64,000 nucleotides of DNA from Pseudooceanicola endophyticus (GTDB taxonomy: Bacteria; Pseudomonadota; Alphaproteobacteria; Rhodobacterales; Rhodobacteraceae). The notes below the pieces were generated by a model. That model did not search any database and was not told where the DNA came from. It saw nothing but the letters and a program-made list of their open reading frames with translations. The stretch is from assembly GCF_018760365.1 (NCBI RefSeq), contig NZ_JAHIAB010000001.1, positions 1 through 64,000 on the forward strand, given 5' to 3'. Both the position numbers and the translations under genes were made by a program. Positions 15,545-24,154 of the stretch are shown here, piece after piece; the first letter of the stretch is position 1, and the number at the start of each line of letters is the position of its first letter.

Positions 15545-16324
15545 TTACGCCGGATCGGACAAATCCCCGGCCCCCGCGCCGTACTGGCCCGGGGTCATGC
15601 CGGTCAGCTTGCGGAACACCGCGATGAAGGCGCCCGGGGTCTCGTATCCCAGCGACAGGGCAACCGAGGTGACGGGCTCTTGCGCCACCAGGCGCGGCAC
15701 GGCCGAAACCACCCGCAGCCGTTGCCGCCAAAGCGTGAAGGACATGCCGAACTCTGCCTCGAACAGCCGCGCCAGCGTCCGCGGAGAGGCGCCGGCGTGC
15801 GCCGCCCAGGCCTCCAGGCCCCGGGCATCGCCCGGATCGGCCAGCAGCGCATCGCAGACCAGCGCCAGGCGCCGATCCCGGGCCACCGGAAGGCGCAGGC
15901 CGGCGGGACCGGCACGGACGATCTCGGAGCGGATGAGCGCCGCTAGGTGGCCGGTACGCTCCGGGTCGTCCCCCGCGTGCCGGGGCGGCGCCAGAAGCGC
16001 CAGGATCAGCGCGCGCAGCAGGGCGGTGACGGCCAGCACCTGAGGCTCGCTCCCGGGGCCGATCAGCGGGTCCACGGGCGCGAAGTAGAGCGTGCGCAGA
16101 GATACCGGGCCCCGGGCGCGCATCTCGTGCGGGGTGCGGGCCGGCATCAGCAGCCCCTGCCCCGGCGGCACCAGCCAGAGGGCGCGATCGGTGCGGATCT
16201 CCATCACCCCGCGGGTGGCGTGGATCAGCTGGGCACCGGCATGGGCATGGGCGCCAAGATCGAGCCCATGGGGATAGTCGCGGCGCGCGGCCTGGGGCTG
16301 CGAGGGATCGGAAGGAAGGGGCAT
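15545..16324 (-). CDS. AraC family transcriptional regulator
   Basis: A 259-residue regulator from the ATG at 16324 (MPLPSDPSQPQ), which has an AGGA site nine bases upstream. The N-terminal half is a cupin-like sensor (HGLDLGAHAHAGAQL...PPGQGLLMPARTPHEM). The C-terminal third holds the two AraC helix-turn-helix units, the second in VALSLGYETPGAFIAVFRK and the usual TGMTPGQYG ending. It probably controls the EamA exporter that follows in the same direction, an arrangement common in proteobacteria. The inducer is unknown. Confidence 0.88.
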   Translation of the reverse strand: MPLPSDPSQPQAARRDYPHGLDLGAHAHAGAQLIHATRGVMEIRTDRALWLVPPGQGLLMPARTPHEMRARGPVSLRTLYFAPVDPLIGPGSEPQVLAVTALLRALILALLAPPRHAGDDPERTGHLAALIRSEIVRAGPAGLRLPVARDRRLALVCDALLADPGDARGLEAWAAHAGASPRTLARLFEAEFGMSFTLWRQRLRVVSAVPRLVAQEPVTSVALSLGYETPGAFIAVFRKLTGMTPGQYGAGAGDLSDPA

Positions 16325-16399
16325 GGCAATTGTCCTGCGGCGGGGCCAGGGCGGCTGATGGCGCGGCGCGATGGCACAGGCCAACCGCCCCGCGATATC

Positions 16400-17182
16400 T
16401 TAGCCGGGATCGGCCACCGGGACCCGCAGGTCCTCCAGCTGTGCCGAAAGCTGCGCCGCCGGATAGGCGCCGCGCTCCGGCAGGGTCAGGATCGCCAGCC
16501 CCTCGGCACGGCCCAGCCGGTTCAGCGCCTGGCCGTCCGGCCCCGCCACCACCGACCCGCCGCCGAAGACCAGGCCGTGATCGGGGCCGGTGTAATTGGC
16601 ATAGGCGACGGTCATGGCGTTTTCCAGCGCCCGGGCGGGCACCAGGATCCCCGGCACGCCGTCAAAGCCCTCGGGGTTGGCGGTGGGCACCAGCAGCACC
16701 TCGGCGCCGGCGCGCGCCAAGGCGCGGGCATGTTCGGGAAACTCGATGTCGTAGCAGATCAGCAGCCCGCAGCGCCGCCCCGCCAGGGTGAAGACCGGCG
16801 GCGCCTGCGTTCCCGGGGTGAAGACGCTGCGCTCCATCTCTCCGAACAGCTGGATCTTGCGGTAATGCGCCAACGTCCGCCCGGCGCTGTCCAGAACCGT
16901 CGCGGCATTCCAGAGCCTGCCGTCATGGCGTTCCGCCCAGCCCCAGCACAGCGCGATCCCGGCCTCTCGGGCCACGGCGGCCATGGCCTGCATCCAGGGG
17001 CCGTCCTGGGCCTGGGCCAGCGCCGCGTGCCGGTCGGGCCGGTTGTAGCCCGGCAGCAGCAGCTCCGGCAGCAGCAGCAGCTCTGCCCCCTGCATGGCGG
17101 CACCGCGCGCCAGCGCCGGACACAGCGCCAGTGCCAGCTCGGGATCCTCGGGCGGGCGGATCTGGGCCAGGGCAATCTTCAT
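16400..17182 (-). CDS. Carbon-nitrogen hydrolase (nitrilase superfamily)
   Basis: A 260-residue enzyme from ATG 17182 (MKIALAQIRP) with a purine-rich ribosome-binding site. The catalytic triad is visible: Glu40 in LLLLPELLLPGY, Lys109 in HYRKIQLFGE and Cys143 in LLICYDIEFPE. Length and motifs match aliphatic amidases or omega-amidases of the superfamily rather than true nitrilases, but the substrate is open. It is divergent from the TRAP transporter operon with a 261-bp gap, which suggests that the transporter imports the amide or nitrile substrate or takes up the acid product. It shares no operon with the AraC gene downstream beyond common strand. Confidence 0.85.
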   Translation of the reverse strand: MKIALAQIRPPEDPELALALCPALARGAAMQGAELLLLPELLLPGYNRPDRHAALAQAQDGPWMQAMAAVAREAGIALCWGWAERHDGRLWNAATVLDSAGRTLAHYRKIQLFGEMERSVFTPGTQAPPVFTLAGRRCGLLICYDIEFPEHARALARAGAEVLLVPTANPEGFDGVPGILVPARALENAMTVAYANYTGPDHGLVFGGGSVVAGPDGQALNRLGRAEGLAILTLPERGAYPAAQLSAQLEDLRVPVADPG

Positions 17183-17395
17183 CGGTCTCTCCCTCTCGGA
17201 ACCGGCACTGTGCCCGCGCCCGCCGCCCGGGGCCAGAGCGTTCCGCGTCCGGACGCCGCTTTCGAAGCCGCCCCGGGGCCCGGGCAGCGATTGCGGGCGG
17301 CGGAATGCGCGCAGAGGCGGTCGCGCCGCTTGCACCAGGGCCGGCAGGCGCCTTTAGTCGGGACGGACCCGGCGCGTCCCGCGCGATCCGGCCTG

Positions 17396-17405
17396 CCCCC
17401 CCCCC
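17396..17405 (+). repeat. C10 homopolymer upstream of the TRAP operon
   Basis: Ten consecutive C residues about 38 bp before the dctP start, in the leader region. Such tracts can slip during replication. No other clear element is seen in the 261-bp gap between the nitrilase and dctP genes. Confidence 0.5.
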
Positions 17406-17443
17406 GGGGCCACAAACCAAAGACCACAGAGAGGACAAAGAAG

Positions 17444-18415
17444 ATGAAGACCGTCACCGCCGCATCCGCCCTCGTGATCTCGGGCCTGCTCTCCGGCCCG
17501 GCCCTGGCCGAGACCTGGGACATGCCGATGGCCTACCCGGCCTCCAACTACCACACCGAGAATGCCCAGATCTTCGCCGATGCGGTCAAGGCCTGCACCG
17601 GTGGCGCGCTGGAAATCACGATCCACGCCAATGGCTCGCTCTTCAAGGGAGACGAGATCAAGCGCGCCGTGCAGCTGGGCGAGGCCCCCATCGGCGAGCG
17701 GCTGCTGTCGGCCCATGCCAACGAGAACCCTCTGTTCGCCTATGACAGCGTGCCCTTCCTCGCGACCTCCTTCGAGGCCTCCGAGAAACTGGCCGAGGCC
17801 GCCGCCCCGGTGCTGGCCAAGCTGCTGGCGACACAAAACCTGACGCTGCTCTATTCGGTGCCCTGGCCGCCGCAGGGGCTGTATTTCTCCAAGCCCGTCG
17901 AGACGCCCGAGGACATGAAGGGCGTGAAGTTCCGCGCCTACAACGCCACCACCGCCAAGGTGGCCGAGCTGACCGGCATGGTGCCCACCCAGATCGAGGC
18001 CGCCGACCTGAAACAGGCGCTGGCCACCGGCGTCGTCTCGGCGATGATCTCCTCGGGCTCCACCGGCGTCGATGAAAGCGTCTGGGAGGACATGACGAAC
18101 TTCTACGACGTCAAGGCCTGGCTGCCGCGCAATACGGTCTTCGTGAACACCGACGCCTTCAACGCGCTTAGCGATGCCGAGAAGACCTGCCTGACCGACG
18201 AGGCCGCCAAGGCCCAGACCCGCGGCGCCGAGAAGGCCGAGGAACTGGCCGGCGGCTTCGTCAAGACGCTGGCCGACAACGGCATGACCGTCGGCGCCCC
18301 CAGCGCCGCGATCTCGGCCAAGCTGGAAGAGGTCGGCAAGACCATGACCGCCGACTGGCTGAAGGCAACCGGAGACGACGGCAAGGCCATCGTCGACGCC
18401 TACGAGGCCCAGTAG
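17444..18415 (+). CDS. dctP: TRAP transporter solute-binding protein, DctP family
   Basis: A 323-residue periplasmic protein. ATG 17444 follows an AGAGAGGA site and starts a clear signal peptide (MKTVTAASALVISGLLSGPALA, cleaved before ETWD). The DctP-type conserved arginine is in GVKFRAYNATTAK (Arg164), which normally binds the ligand carboxylate. The fold features (Y..F in LYFSKPVETPEDMKG, AADLKQALATGVVSAMISSG) are standard. It is the first gene of the TRAP operon and is followed by two strong hairpins before the permease gene. The substrate is probably an organic acid. The long open frame upstream of the ATG is an antisense shadow of the nitrilase. Confidence 0.92.
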   Translation: MKTVTAASALVISGLLSGPALAETWDMPMAYPASNYHTENAQIFADAVKACTGGALEITIHANGSLFKGDEIKRAVQLGEAPIGERLLSAHANENPLFAYDSVPFLATSFEASEKLAEAAAPVLAKLLATQNLTLLYSVPWPPQGLYFSKPVETPEDMKGVKFRAYNATTAKVAELTGMVPTQIEAADLKQALATGVVSAMISSGSTGVDESVWEDMTNFYDVKAWLPRNTVFVNTDAFNALSDAEKTCLTDEAAKAQTRGAEKAEELAGGFVKTLADNGMTVGAPSAAISAKLEEVGKTMTADWLKATGDDGKAIVDAYEAQ

Positions 18416-18436
18416 GCAGGGCACATCCCCTGGCAG

Positions 18437-18453
18437 AGGTCCGGACCGGACCT
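18437..18453 (+). other. Hairpin after dctP
   Basis: Perfect 7-bp arms AGGTCCG and CGGACCT around a GAC loop, 21 bp after the dctP stop. With the next hairpin it may protect the 3' end of dctP mRNA or reduce readthrough into the permease gene. Confidence 0.5.
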
Positions 18454-18492
18454 CCTGGCGGGCCGGGGCACAGGACCCTCCGGCCCCGCCTT

Positions 18493-18514
18493 CCGGGCGC
18501 CCTGCGGCGCCCGG
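18493..18514 (+). other. Hairpin between dctP and the permease gene
   Basis: Perfect 9-bp GC arms CCGGGCGCC and GGCGCCCGG with a CTGC loop, ending 31 bp before the permease start. There is no T-tract, so it looks like an attenuating or stabilising structure rather than a full terminator. Confidence 0.5.
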
Positions 18515-18545
18515 CCCTCCGACGGCCCAGACGAAAGATCCCCCC

Positions 18546-20489
18546 ATGACCGCTTCCAGCCCGCCCACCGACCGGCCCGTGCTGCACCGCGCCGCCGATT
18601 GTCTCTTTGGCCTCTCGGGGCGCCTCGCGGCACTGGCCCTGGTCGCGATCCTCTGCCTGGTGGTCGCGCAGATGGTCACGCGCTGGCTGGGCGTGCTGTT
18701 CCCGGGCGGGGCGAATTACGCGGGATACGCCATGGCCACGGCCTCTTTCCTGGCGCTGGCCGACACCTTCCGCCGCTCCGAGCACATCCGCGTCGCCATG
18801 CTGATCGAACGCGCCGGCCCCTGGCGCCGCGCGCTCGAGATCTGGTGCTATACAGCCGCCGCCGCGGTGGCGTTGTTCTTCGCCTGGTACGCGATCCAGG
18901 CGCCGCTGCTCAGCCACAAGATCCACGACGTCAGCCAGGGCCAGGACGGCACGCCGCTGTGGATCCCGCAGATCGCCATGGCGCTGGGCGCCTGCCTGCT
19001 GGCCCTGGCGGTGATCGAGCAGCTTCTGGCGCTGCTGCTGGGCGAGGGCTACGGCGTCGATGCCCCGGTGAAGCCGGTTCTGCGCGACCGGCTGGCGGCC
19101 CGGCCCCTGCGGTTGCTGGCGCTGGCGGGCAGCGCCCTGGCGATTTACGCCGCCGTGCACCTGATGACCGGTTTCGACCGCGATGCGACCGGCCTCAAGA
19201 TCGGCGTCTTCCTCTTCGTGCTGTTCTTCCTGCTGGGCTCGGGGCTCTGGGTCGGGCTCGCGCTGATGGGCGTGGCCTACATGGGCATGATCGGCTTCAC
19301 GCCGCGCAACCCCGGCAGCTCCATGTCGATCACGGTCTGGTCGAGCGCGTCGAGCTGGACGCTGACCTCCCTGCCGCTGTTCATCTGGATGGGAGAAATC
19401 CTGTACCGCACCCGCCTGTCAGAGGACATGTTCAAGGGGCTGGCCCCCTGGCTGGCGCGCTTTCCCGGCGGGCTGCTGCATTCCAACGTGGTGGGCTGCA
19501 CGGTCTTCGCCGCCGTCTCGGGCTCTTCCGCCGCCACCCTGACCACCGTCGGCAAGATGTCGATCCCCGAGCTGCGCAGCCGCGGCTACCCGGAGCACAT
19601 GATCATCGGCACGCTGGCGGGCGCCGCCACGCTGGGGCTGATGATCCCGCCCTCGATGACGCTGATCGTCTACGGCGTCACCGTGCAGCAGAGCATCACC
19701 AGCCTGTTCATGGCGGGGATCCTGCCGGGGCTGGTGCTGGCCCTGCTATTCATGGGCTACATCGCGCTCTGGTCGGTGCTGCGTCCCGGGCAGGTGCCAA
19801 GGCCCGATGCCGCGCTGCCCTTCCGCGAAAAGCTGCGCGCCTCCCTGCTGCTGATCCCCGTGGTCGTTCTGATCGTGGTGGTCATCGGCTCCATGTACCT
19901 GGGTCTTGCCACTGCGACCGAGGCCGCCGCCTTCGGGGTGATCGGCGCGCTGGTGCTGGCGGGCCTGCAGGGGTCGCTCAGCTGGGCGGCCTTCCGCGAA
20001 AGCCTGCTGGGCGCCACCCGGACCTCGGCGATGATCGCACTGATCCTGATGGGCGCCAGCTTCCTGACCCTGGCCATGGGCTTTACCGGAGTGCCCCGGG
20101 CCCTGGCACAGGTGATCGCCGACATGCATCTGTCGCCGGTGATGCTGATCGCCGCGCTGACGGTCTTCTACATCATCATCGGCATGTTCCTGGACGGGAT
20201 ATCCGCCGTGGTGCTGACCATGGCGATCATCGACCCGATGATCCGCGCCGCCGGCATCGACCTGATCTGGTTCGGCATCTTCGTCGTCGTGGTGGTCGAG
20301 ATGGCGCAGATCACGCCGCCGGTGGGCTTCAACCTGTTCGTGCTGCAGGGCATGACCCGCCACGACATGAGCTATATCGCCCGCACCGCCATACCGATGT
20401 TCCTGCTGATGGTGCTGATGGTCGGCGTTCTGGTGGCCTTCCCGGGGCTCGCGACCTGGCTGCCCGGTATCGTGCAGGCCCACCCTTGA
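18546..20489 (+). CDS. TRAP transporter fused permease, DctQ-DctM
   Basis: A 647-residue membrane protein joining both TRAP permease subunits. Residues 1 to about 180 are the four-helix DctQ part (LVVAQMVTRWLGVLFPGG...FRRSEHIRV, containing the conserved small-subunit pattern). A linker follows, and from about residue 215 the DctM part starts (FLLGSGLWVGLALMGVAYM), with the typical GEILYRTRLSED, SGSSAATLTTVGK, GYPEHMIIGTLAGAATLGLMIPPS and GMFLDGISAVVLT motifs. The stop overlaps the TTG start of the next gene. Together with DctP it forms a sodium-driven organic acid importer. Confidence 0.92.
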   Translation: MTASSPPTDRPVLHRAADCLFGLSGRLAALALVAILCLVVAQMVTRWLGVLFPGGANYAGYAMATASFLALADTFRRSEHIRVAMLIERAGPWRRALEIWCYTAAAAVALFFAWYAIQAPLLSHKIHDVSQGQDGTPLWIPQIAMALGACLLALAVIEQLLALLLGEGYGVDAPVKPVLRDRLAARPLRLLALAGSALAIYAAVHLMTGFDRDATGLKIGVFLFVLFFLLGSGLWVGLALMGVAYMGMIGFTPRNPGSSMSITVWSSASSWTLTSLPLFIWMGEILYRTRLSEDMFKGLAPWLARFPGGLLHSNVVGCTVFAAVSGSSAATLTTVGKMSIPELRSRGYPEHMIIGTLAGAATLGLMIPPSMTLIVYGVTVQQSITSLFMAGILPGLVLALLFMGYIALWSVLRPGQVPRPDAALPFREKLRASLLLIPVVVLIVVVIGSMYLGLATATEAAAFGVIGALVLAGLQGSLSWAAFRESLLGATRTSAMIALILMGASFLTLAMGFTGVPRALAQVIADMHLSPVMLIAALTVFYIIIGMFLDGISAVVLTMAIIDPMIRAAGIDLIWFGIFVVVVVEMAQITPPVGFNLFVLQGMTRHDMSYIARTAIPMFLLMVLMVGVLVAFPGLATWLPGIVQAHP

Positions 20490-21427
20490 GCGCGCTGATC
20501 TGGCTGGGGCGCCATGCCTCGGCGCTGCTGGTGCTGGGCTTCGTCGTGGTGCCCTTCCTGCCCTTCGGCGCCGATCAGCTGCGCCCGGCCCTGCCGTGGC
20601 TGGTGGTGCTGGTCACGGCACTTGGCACCGCGCGCCAGCCCACCGACCGCGCCACCCTGGCCCGCGTCTTCGCCCCCCGCGCCACGCTGGCGATGGCGGG
20701 CTGGCTGGCCCTGAGCCAGGTGGGCCTTGCCCTGCTGGTGGTGATGCTGGGCCATGCCCTTCATGCCCCGCCCGAGCTGCTGGTGCTGATCGTCGCCTTC
20801 TGCGCCGCCTCGCCGCTCAGCTCGGCGCCCAACCTGGCGCTGATGCTGGGCTACGATTTCACCCTGGCGCTGCGGCTGACGCTGCTGGGCACGCTGCTGG
20901 CGCCCGTGCTGATGCCGCTGGCACTGGCGGTCTCGGGCCTCAGCTTCGATGCGCCGGTGGGCCAGGTCGCGGTGAAGGTGCTGGGGATGCTGGCCGGCGG
21001 CATCGTGCTGGGGCTGGGGATCCAGCGGCTCTGCGGCCAGGACCGCATCGCCCGCAACCCCGAGATCCTGAACGGCCTGGCCGCGCTGGCGATGATCAGC
21101 TTCCTGTTTCCGCTGCTGGCCGGCAGCCGCGCCGCCGTCGCCGCCGATCCGGTGCTGGGGGCGGAACTGCTGGCGCTGGCGCTGCTGCTGAACTTCGGCG
21201 GCCACCTGCTGGTGCGCGCCCTAGCCCGCCCGTTGCTGCCGCCCCCCGCCGCCCGGGCCCTTGGCCTGGTGTTCGGCAACCGCAACGTCTCGATCGTGCT
21301 GGCCTCGCTGCCCTTCGATCCGACGCTGACGCTCTTCGTCGCGGCCCTGCAATGCCCGGTCTATGCCACCCCCGTTGTCTTCGGCCTGGCCGCCCGCCTG
21401 CGCAACCGCACCGCCCCCTCTTCCTGA
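20486..21427 (+). CDS. Bile acid:sodium symporter (SBF/BASS-like) transporter
   Basis: A 313-residue protein with about ten hydrophobic helices. The start is a TTG overlapping the permease stop (TTGA), which implies coupled translation; no in-frame ATG lies nearby. Sequence features of the SBF fold are seen in the two halves, for example CAASPLSSAPNLALMLGYD and the conserved ALGLVFGNRNVSIVLAS region near the C-terminus. In this operon it may exchange or export a product related to the TRAP cargo. The substrate is unknown and the family call is moderate to good. Confidence 0.75.
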   Translation: MSALIWLGRHASALLVLGFVVVPFLPFGADQLRPALPWLVVLVTALGTARQPTDRATLARVFAPRATLAMAGWLALSQVGLALLVVMLGHALHAPPELLVLIVAFCAASPLSSAPNLALMLGYDFTLALRLTLLGTLLAPVLMPLALAVSGLSFDAPVGQVAVKVLGMLAGGIVLGLGIQRLCGQDRIARNPEILNGLAALAMISFLFPLLAGSRAAVAADPVLGAELLALALLLNFGGHLLVRALARPLLPPPAARALGLVFGNRNVSIVLASLPFDPTLTLFVAALQCPVYATPVVFGLAARLRNRTAPSS

Positions 21428-21446
21428 CCCCCTCCCGTTAACGTTG

Positions 21447-21475
21447 TTGACAGAGAGGCTGAGCTTGCTCTTATT
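21447..21475 (+). promoter_or_regulatory. Putative sigma-70 promoter of the arabinoside operon
   Basis: A perfect -35 TTGACA at 21447-21452, then a 17-bp spacer and a weak -10 (CTTATT, 21470-21475). The GntR-type palindrome overlaps the -10 box. Confidence 0.5.
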
Positions 21476-21488
21476 TGTAGTACAAATA
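21472..21488. promoter_or_regulatory. Probable FadR-type GntR operator
   Basis: A perfect palindrome TATTTGTAGTACAAATA. Its core TTGTAGTACAA fits TNGTNNNACNA, the consensus of FadR-subfamily GntR operators. It overlaps the -10 box, so bound regulator would block transcription of the arabinofuranosidase-ABC operon. A GntR/FCD regulator gene ends the same cluster at 27243-28019. Confidence 0.7.
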
Positions 21489-21502
21489 GGGAGGAGAGTC
21501 GA

Positions 21503-23008
21503 ATGCGGGTCACAGCCGCCATTCATCGGGCGTATGAAATCGCCGCCATCGACGACCGGCTTTACGCCGCGTTCATCGAACACATGGGCCGGGCCATCTA
21601 TTCCGGGATCTACGAGCCCGGACATCCCCAGGCCGATGCCACGGGCTTTCGCCGCGACGTCGCGGCGATGGTGCGGGACCTGAACATCCCCGCGATCCGC
21701 TATCCGGGCGGAAACTTCGTCTCGGCCTACAACTGGGAGGACGGCGTCGGCCCGCAGGAGGCACGCCCCGTGCGCCTGGACCTGGCCTGGCGCAGCAAGG
21801 AGACCAACCAGGTCGGGCTGAACGAATTCGCCCCCTGGGCCGAGGATCTGGGCATCGACCTGATGCTGGCGGTGAACCTCGGGTCGCGCGGGATCTCGGA
21901 GGCGCGCGACTTCATGGAATACGTCAACCATCCCGCCGGCACCTACTGGTCCGACCTGCGCCGAAGCCACGGGGTCGAGGCGCCCTACAACGTGCGCATG
22001 TGGTGCCTTGGCAACGAGATGGACGGCCCCTGGCAGATCGGCCACAAGCAGGCAGACGAATACGGGCGCCTCGCGAACGAGACGGCCAAGGCCCTGCGCC
22101 AGCTGACCCCGGGCGCCGAGATGATCGTCTGCGGCTCCTCCAACGATGCCATGCCGACCTATCCCGACTGGGAACGCGGCGTGCTGGAGGAATGCTACGA
22201 GAATGTCGACTACATCTCGCTGCACAAGTATTTCGGCAACTCCTCGCGCGACACGCTGAACTTCTTCGGCAAGGTCGAGGAAACCGGTCGTTACATCCAG
22301 GCGATCGGCGGGGTGATCGACTTCGTGAAGGCCAAGAAGCGCGCCACCAACGATGTCCACATCTGCTTCGACGAATGGAACGTCTGGTATCACCGCCGCG
22401 AGGAGGACAGCCGGGCATGGGCCAGCTGGGACTGGCCCGAAGCCCCCGCCCTGCTGGAAGAGGACTACACCTTCGAGGATGCGCTCTTCGTGGCCTGCCT
22501 GCTGAACGAATTCATCCGCCGCTCGGACCGGGTGAAGATCGCCTGCATCGCCCAGCTGGTGAACGTCATCGCGCCGATCCGCGCCGAGGCCGGCGGCCCG
22601 GCCTGGCGCCAGACGATCTACTGGCCCTACCAGCTGGCTTCCCTGCATGGGCGCGGGCGGGCGCTGCGGGTGGCCGTGGACGGGCCGCGCTACGATTGCG
22701 CGGTGGCCGATGACGTCTCCTACCTCGACATTGCAGCGACCCATGACACGGGCGCCGGCACCGTCACCTTCTTCATCGTCAACCGCCACCTGAGCGAGGC
22801 CGCCGACCTGCGCCTGACCCTGGGCGATTTCCCCGGCGCGACGCTGCTGTCGCATCAGACCCTGGCCGGCCATCCGCTGATGGCGACGAACGGCCCCGGT
22901 CGCGAGGCCATCGTGCCGGTCCCCGGCCAGGGCCTCGGGATCGAGGACGACACGCTGGGCGGCCAGGTCGCGCCGCTGTCCTATCACGTCGTGAAGCTGA
23001 AGGTCTGA
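21503..23008 (+). CDS. Alpha-L-arabinofuranosidase, GH51
   Basis: A 501-residue cytoplasmic enzyme (no signal peptide) with clan GH-A features of family GH51: RYPGGNFVSAYNWEDGVG, the acid/base Glu172 in WCLGNEMDGPW and the nucleophile Glu291 in CFDEWNVWY. Length matches the usual ~500 residues. It removes terminal alpha-L-arabinofuranosyl residues from short arabinosides. A GGAGGAG site precedes the ATG. It is the first gene of an operon with a complete ABC sugar importer, so imported arabinosides are probably cleaved inside the cell. No arabinose catabolic genes lie in this window. Confidence 0.93.
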   Translation: MRVTAAIHRAYEIAAIDDRLYAAFIEHMGRAIYSGIYEPGHPQADATGFRRDVAAMVRDLNIPAIRYPGGNFVSAYNWEDGVGPQEARPVRLDLAWRSKETNQVGLNEFAPWAEDLGIDLMLAVNLGSRGISEARDFMEYVNHPAGTYWSDLRRSHGVEAPYNVRMWCLGNEMDGPWQIGHKQADEYGRLANETAKALRQLTPGAEMIVCGSSNDAMPTYPDWERGVLEECYENVDYISLHKYFGNSSRDTLNFFGKVEETGRYIQAIGGVIDFVKAKKRATNDVHICFDEWNVWYHRREEDSRAWASWDWPEAPALLEEDYTFEDALFVACLLNEFIRRSDRVKIACIAQLVNVIAPIRAEAGGPAWRQTIYWPYQLASLHGRGRALRVAVDGPRYDCAVADDVSYLDIAATHDTGAGTVTFFIVNRHLSEAADLRLTLGDFPGATLLSHQTLAGHPLMATNGPGREAIVPVPGQGLGIEDDTLGGQVAPLSYHVVKLKV

Positions 23009-23010
23009 TC

Positions 23011-24084
23011 ATGGACGGGGTGAAACTGACCAACATCCGCAAGGCCTTCGGCCCGTTCGAGGTGATCCGCGATGTCTCTCTGGAGATCCCGAAGGGCGAT
23101 TTCGGGGTCTTCGTCGGCCCTTCTGGCTGCGGCAAGTCCACGCTTCTGCGGATGATCGCCGGGCTGGAGAACACCAGCGGCGGCCGGATCGAGATCGGCG
23201 GCCGCGACGTGACCCATGTGGAACCCGCGAAACGCGGTGTCGCCATGGTCTTCCAGTCCTACGCGCTTTACCCGCATCTGAGCGTGGCCGAGAACATGGG
23301 CTTTTCGCTGCGGCTGGCCCGCGCGCCCCGCCACGAGCGCGAGGCCAAGGTGCGCGAGGCCGCGCGCATCCTTCAGCTGACCGACCACCTGGACAAGAAG
23401 CCCTCGGCGCTGTCGGGAGGGCAGCGCCAGCGGGTCGCCATCGGTCGCGCCATCGTGCGCGAACCGGAGGTCTTCCTGTTCGACGAGCCGCTGTCGAACC
23501 TCGATGCCGAGCTGCGCGTGCAGATGCGGCTTGAGCTGACGCGGCTGCACCGCCAGATCGGCGCGACGATGATCTACGTCACCCATGACCAGGTCGAGGC
23601 GATGACCCTGGCCGACGACATCTTCGTGCTGAAGGGCGGCCATGTCATGCAGTCGGGCCACCCGCTGCATCTTTACGACGATCCGGACAACCGCTTCGTG
23701 GCAGGTTTCATCGGCTCTCCGTCGATGAACTTCGTCTCGGGCGTGGTGACCCGGGCCGACGACACCGGGCTGGTCGCGCGCACCGAGGAGGGAGAGCTGC
23801 GCGCCCGCGTCCTGGGGCCCAAGCCCGGCCCCGGCGCCGAGGTGGTCCTGGGCATCCGCCCCGAGCATCTGGCGCCGGTGGAGGCCGGCGGCCTGCCGGT
23901 GCGCGTCGAGGTGGCAGAGGAACTGGGCGGGCAGTCCTTCGTCCATGCCCGTTCCGCCTCGGGTTCCGACATCGTCTTCGAGCGTCGCGAGAACCGCGCC
24001 CGTCTCGATGGCCAGGCGCTGCGGCTGGGGGCCGCAGCCGAGAAGGTCTTTGCCTTCACGCCCGAGGGCGGGAGGTTGCGCTAG
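23011..24084 (+). CDS. Sugar ABC transporter ATP-binding protein (UgpC/MsmK type)
   Basis: A 357-residue ATPase. Walker A is GPSGCGKS (36-43), the signature LSGGQ is at 134-138, and Walker B is VFLFDEP (154-160). The C-terminal TOBE region (about 240-357) is typical of the CUT1 sugar transporter ATPases (GIRPEHL motif). It starts three bases after the arabinofuranosidase stop. It powers the importer formed by the two permeases that follow the binding-protein gene. Confidence 0.95.
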   Translation: MDGVKLTNIRKAFGPFEVIRDVSLEIPKGDFGVFVGPSGCGKSTLLRMIAGLENTSGGRIEIGGRDVTHVEPAKRGVAMVFQSYALYPHLSVAENMGFSLRLARAPRHEREAKVREAARILQLTDHLDKKPSALSGGQRQRVAIGRAIVREPEVFLFDEPLSNLDAELRVQMRLELTRLHRQIGATMIYVTHDQVEAMTLADDIFVLKGGHVMQSGHPLHLYDDPDNRFVAGFIGSPSMNFVSGVVTRADDTGLVARTEEGELRARVLGPKPGPGAEVVLGIRPEHLAPVEAGGLPVRVEVAEELGGQSFVHARSASGSDIVFERRENRARLDGQALRLGAAAEKVFAFTPEGGRLR

Positions 24085-24154
24085 CGCGCAGACCGGCATC
24101 CGCCGGATCACCATCCGCGAAGAGGAGCGCGGATTTTTCAAAGGGAGGATCACC

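Noticed and set aside
15947-17443. N-terminal extension of the dctP frame
   Set aside because: The frame runs antisense across the nitrilase gene, and the signal peptide starts at 17444 after a clear ribosome-binding site.
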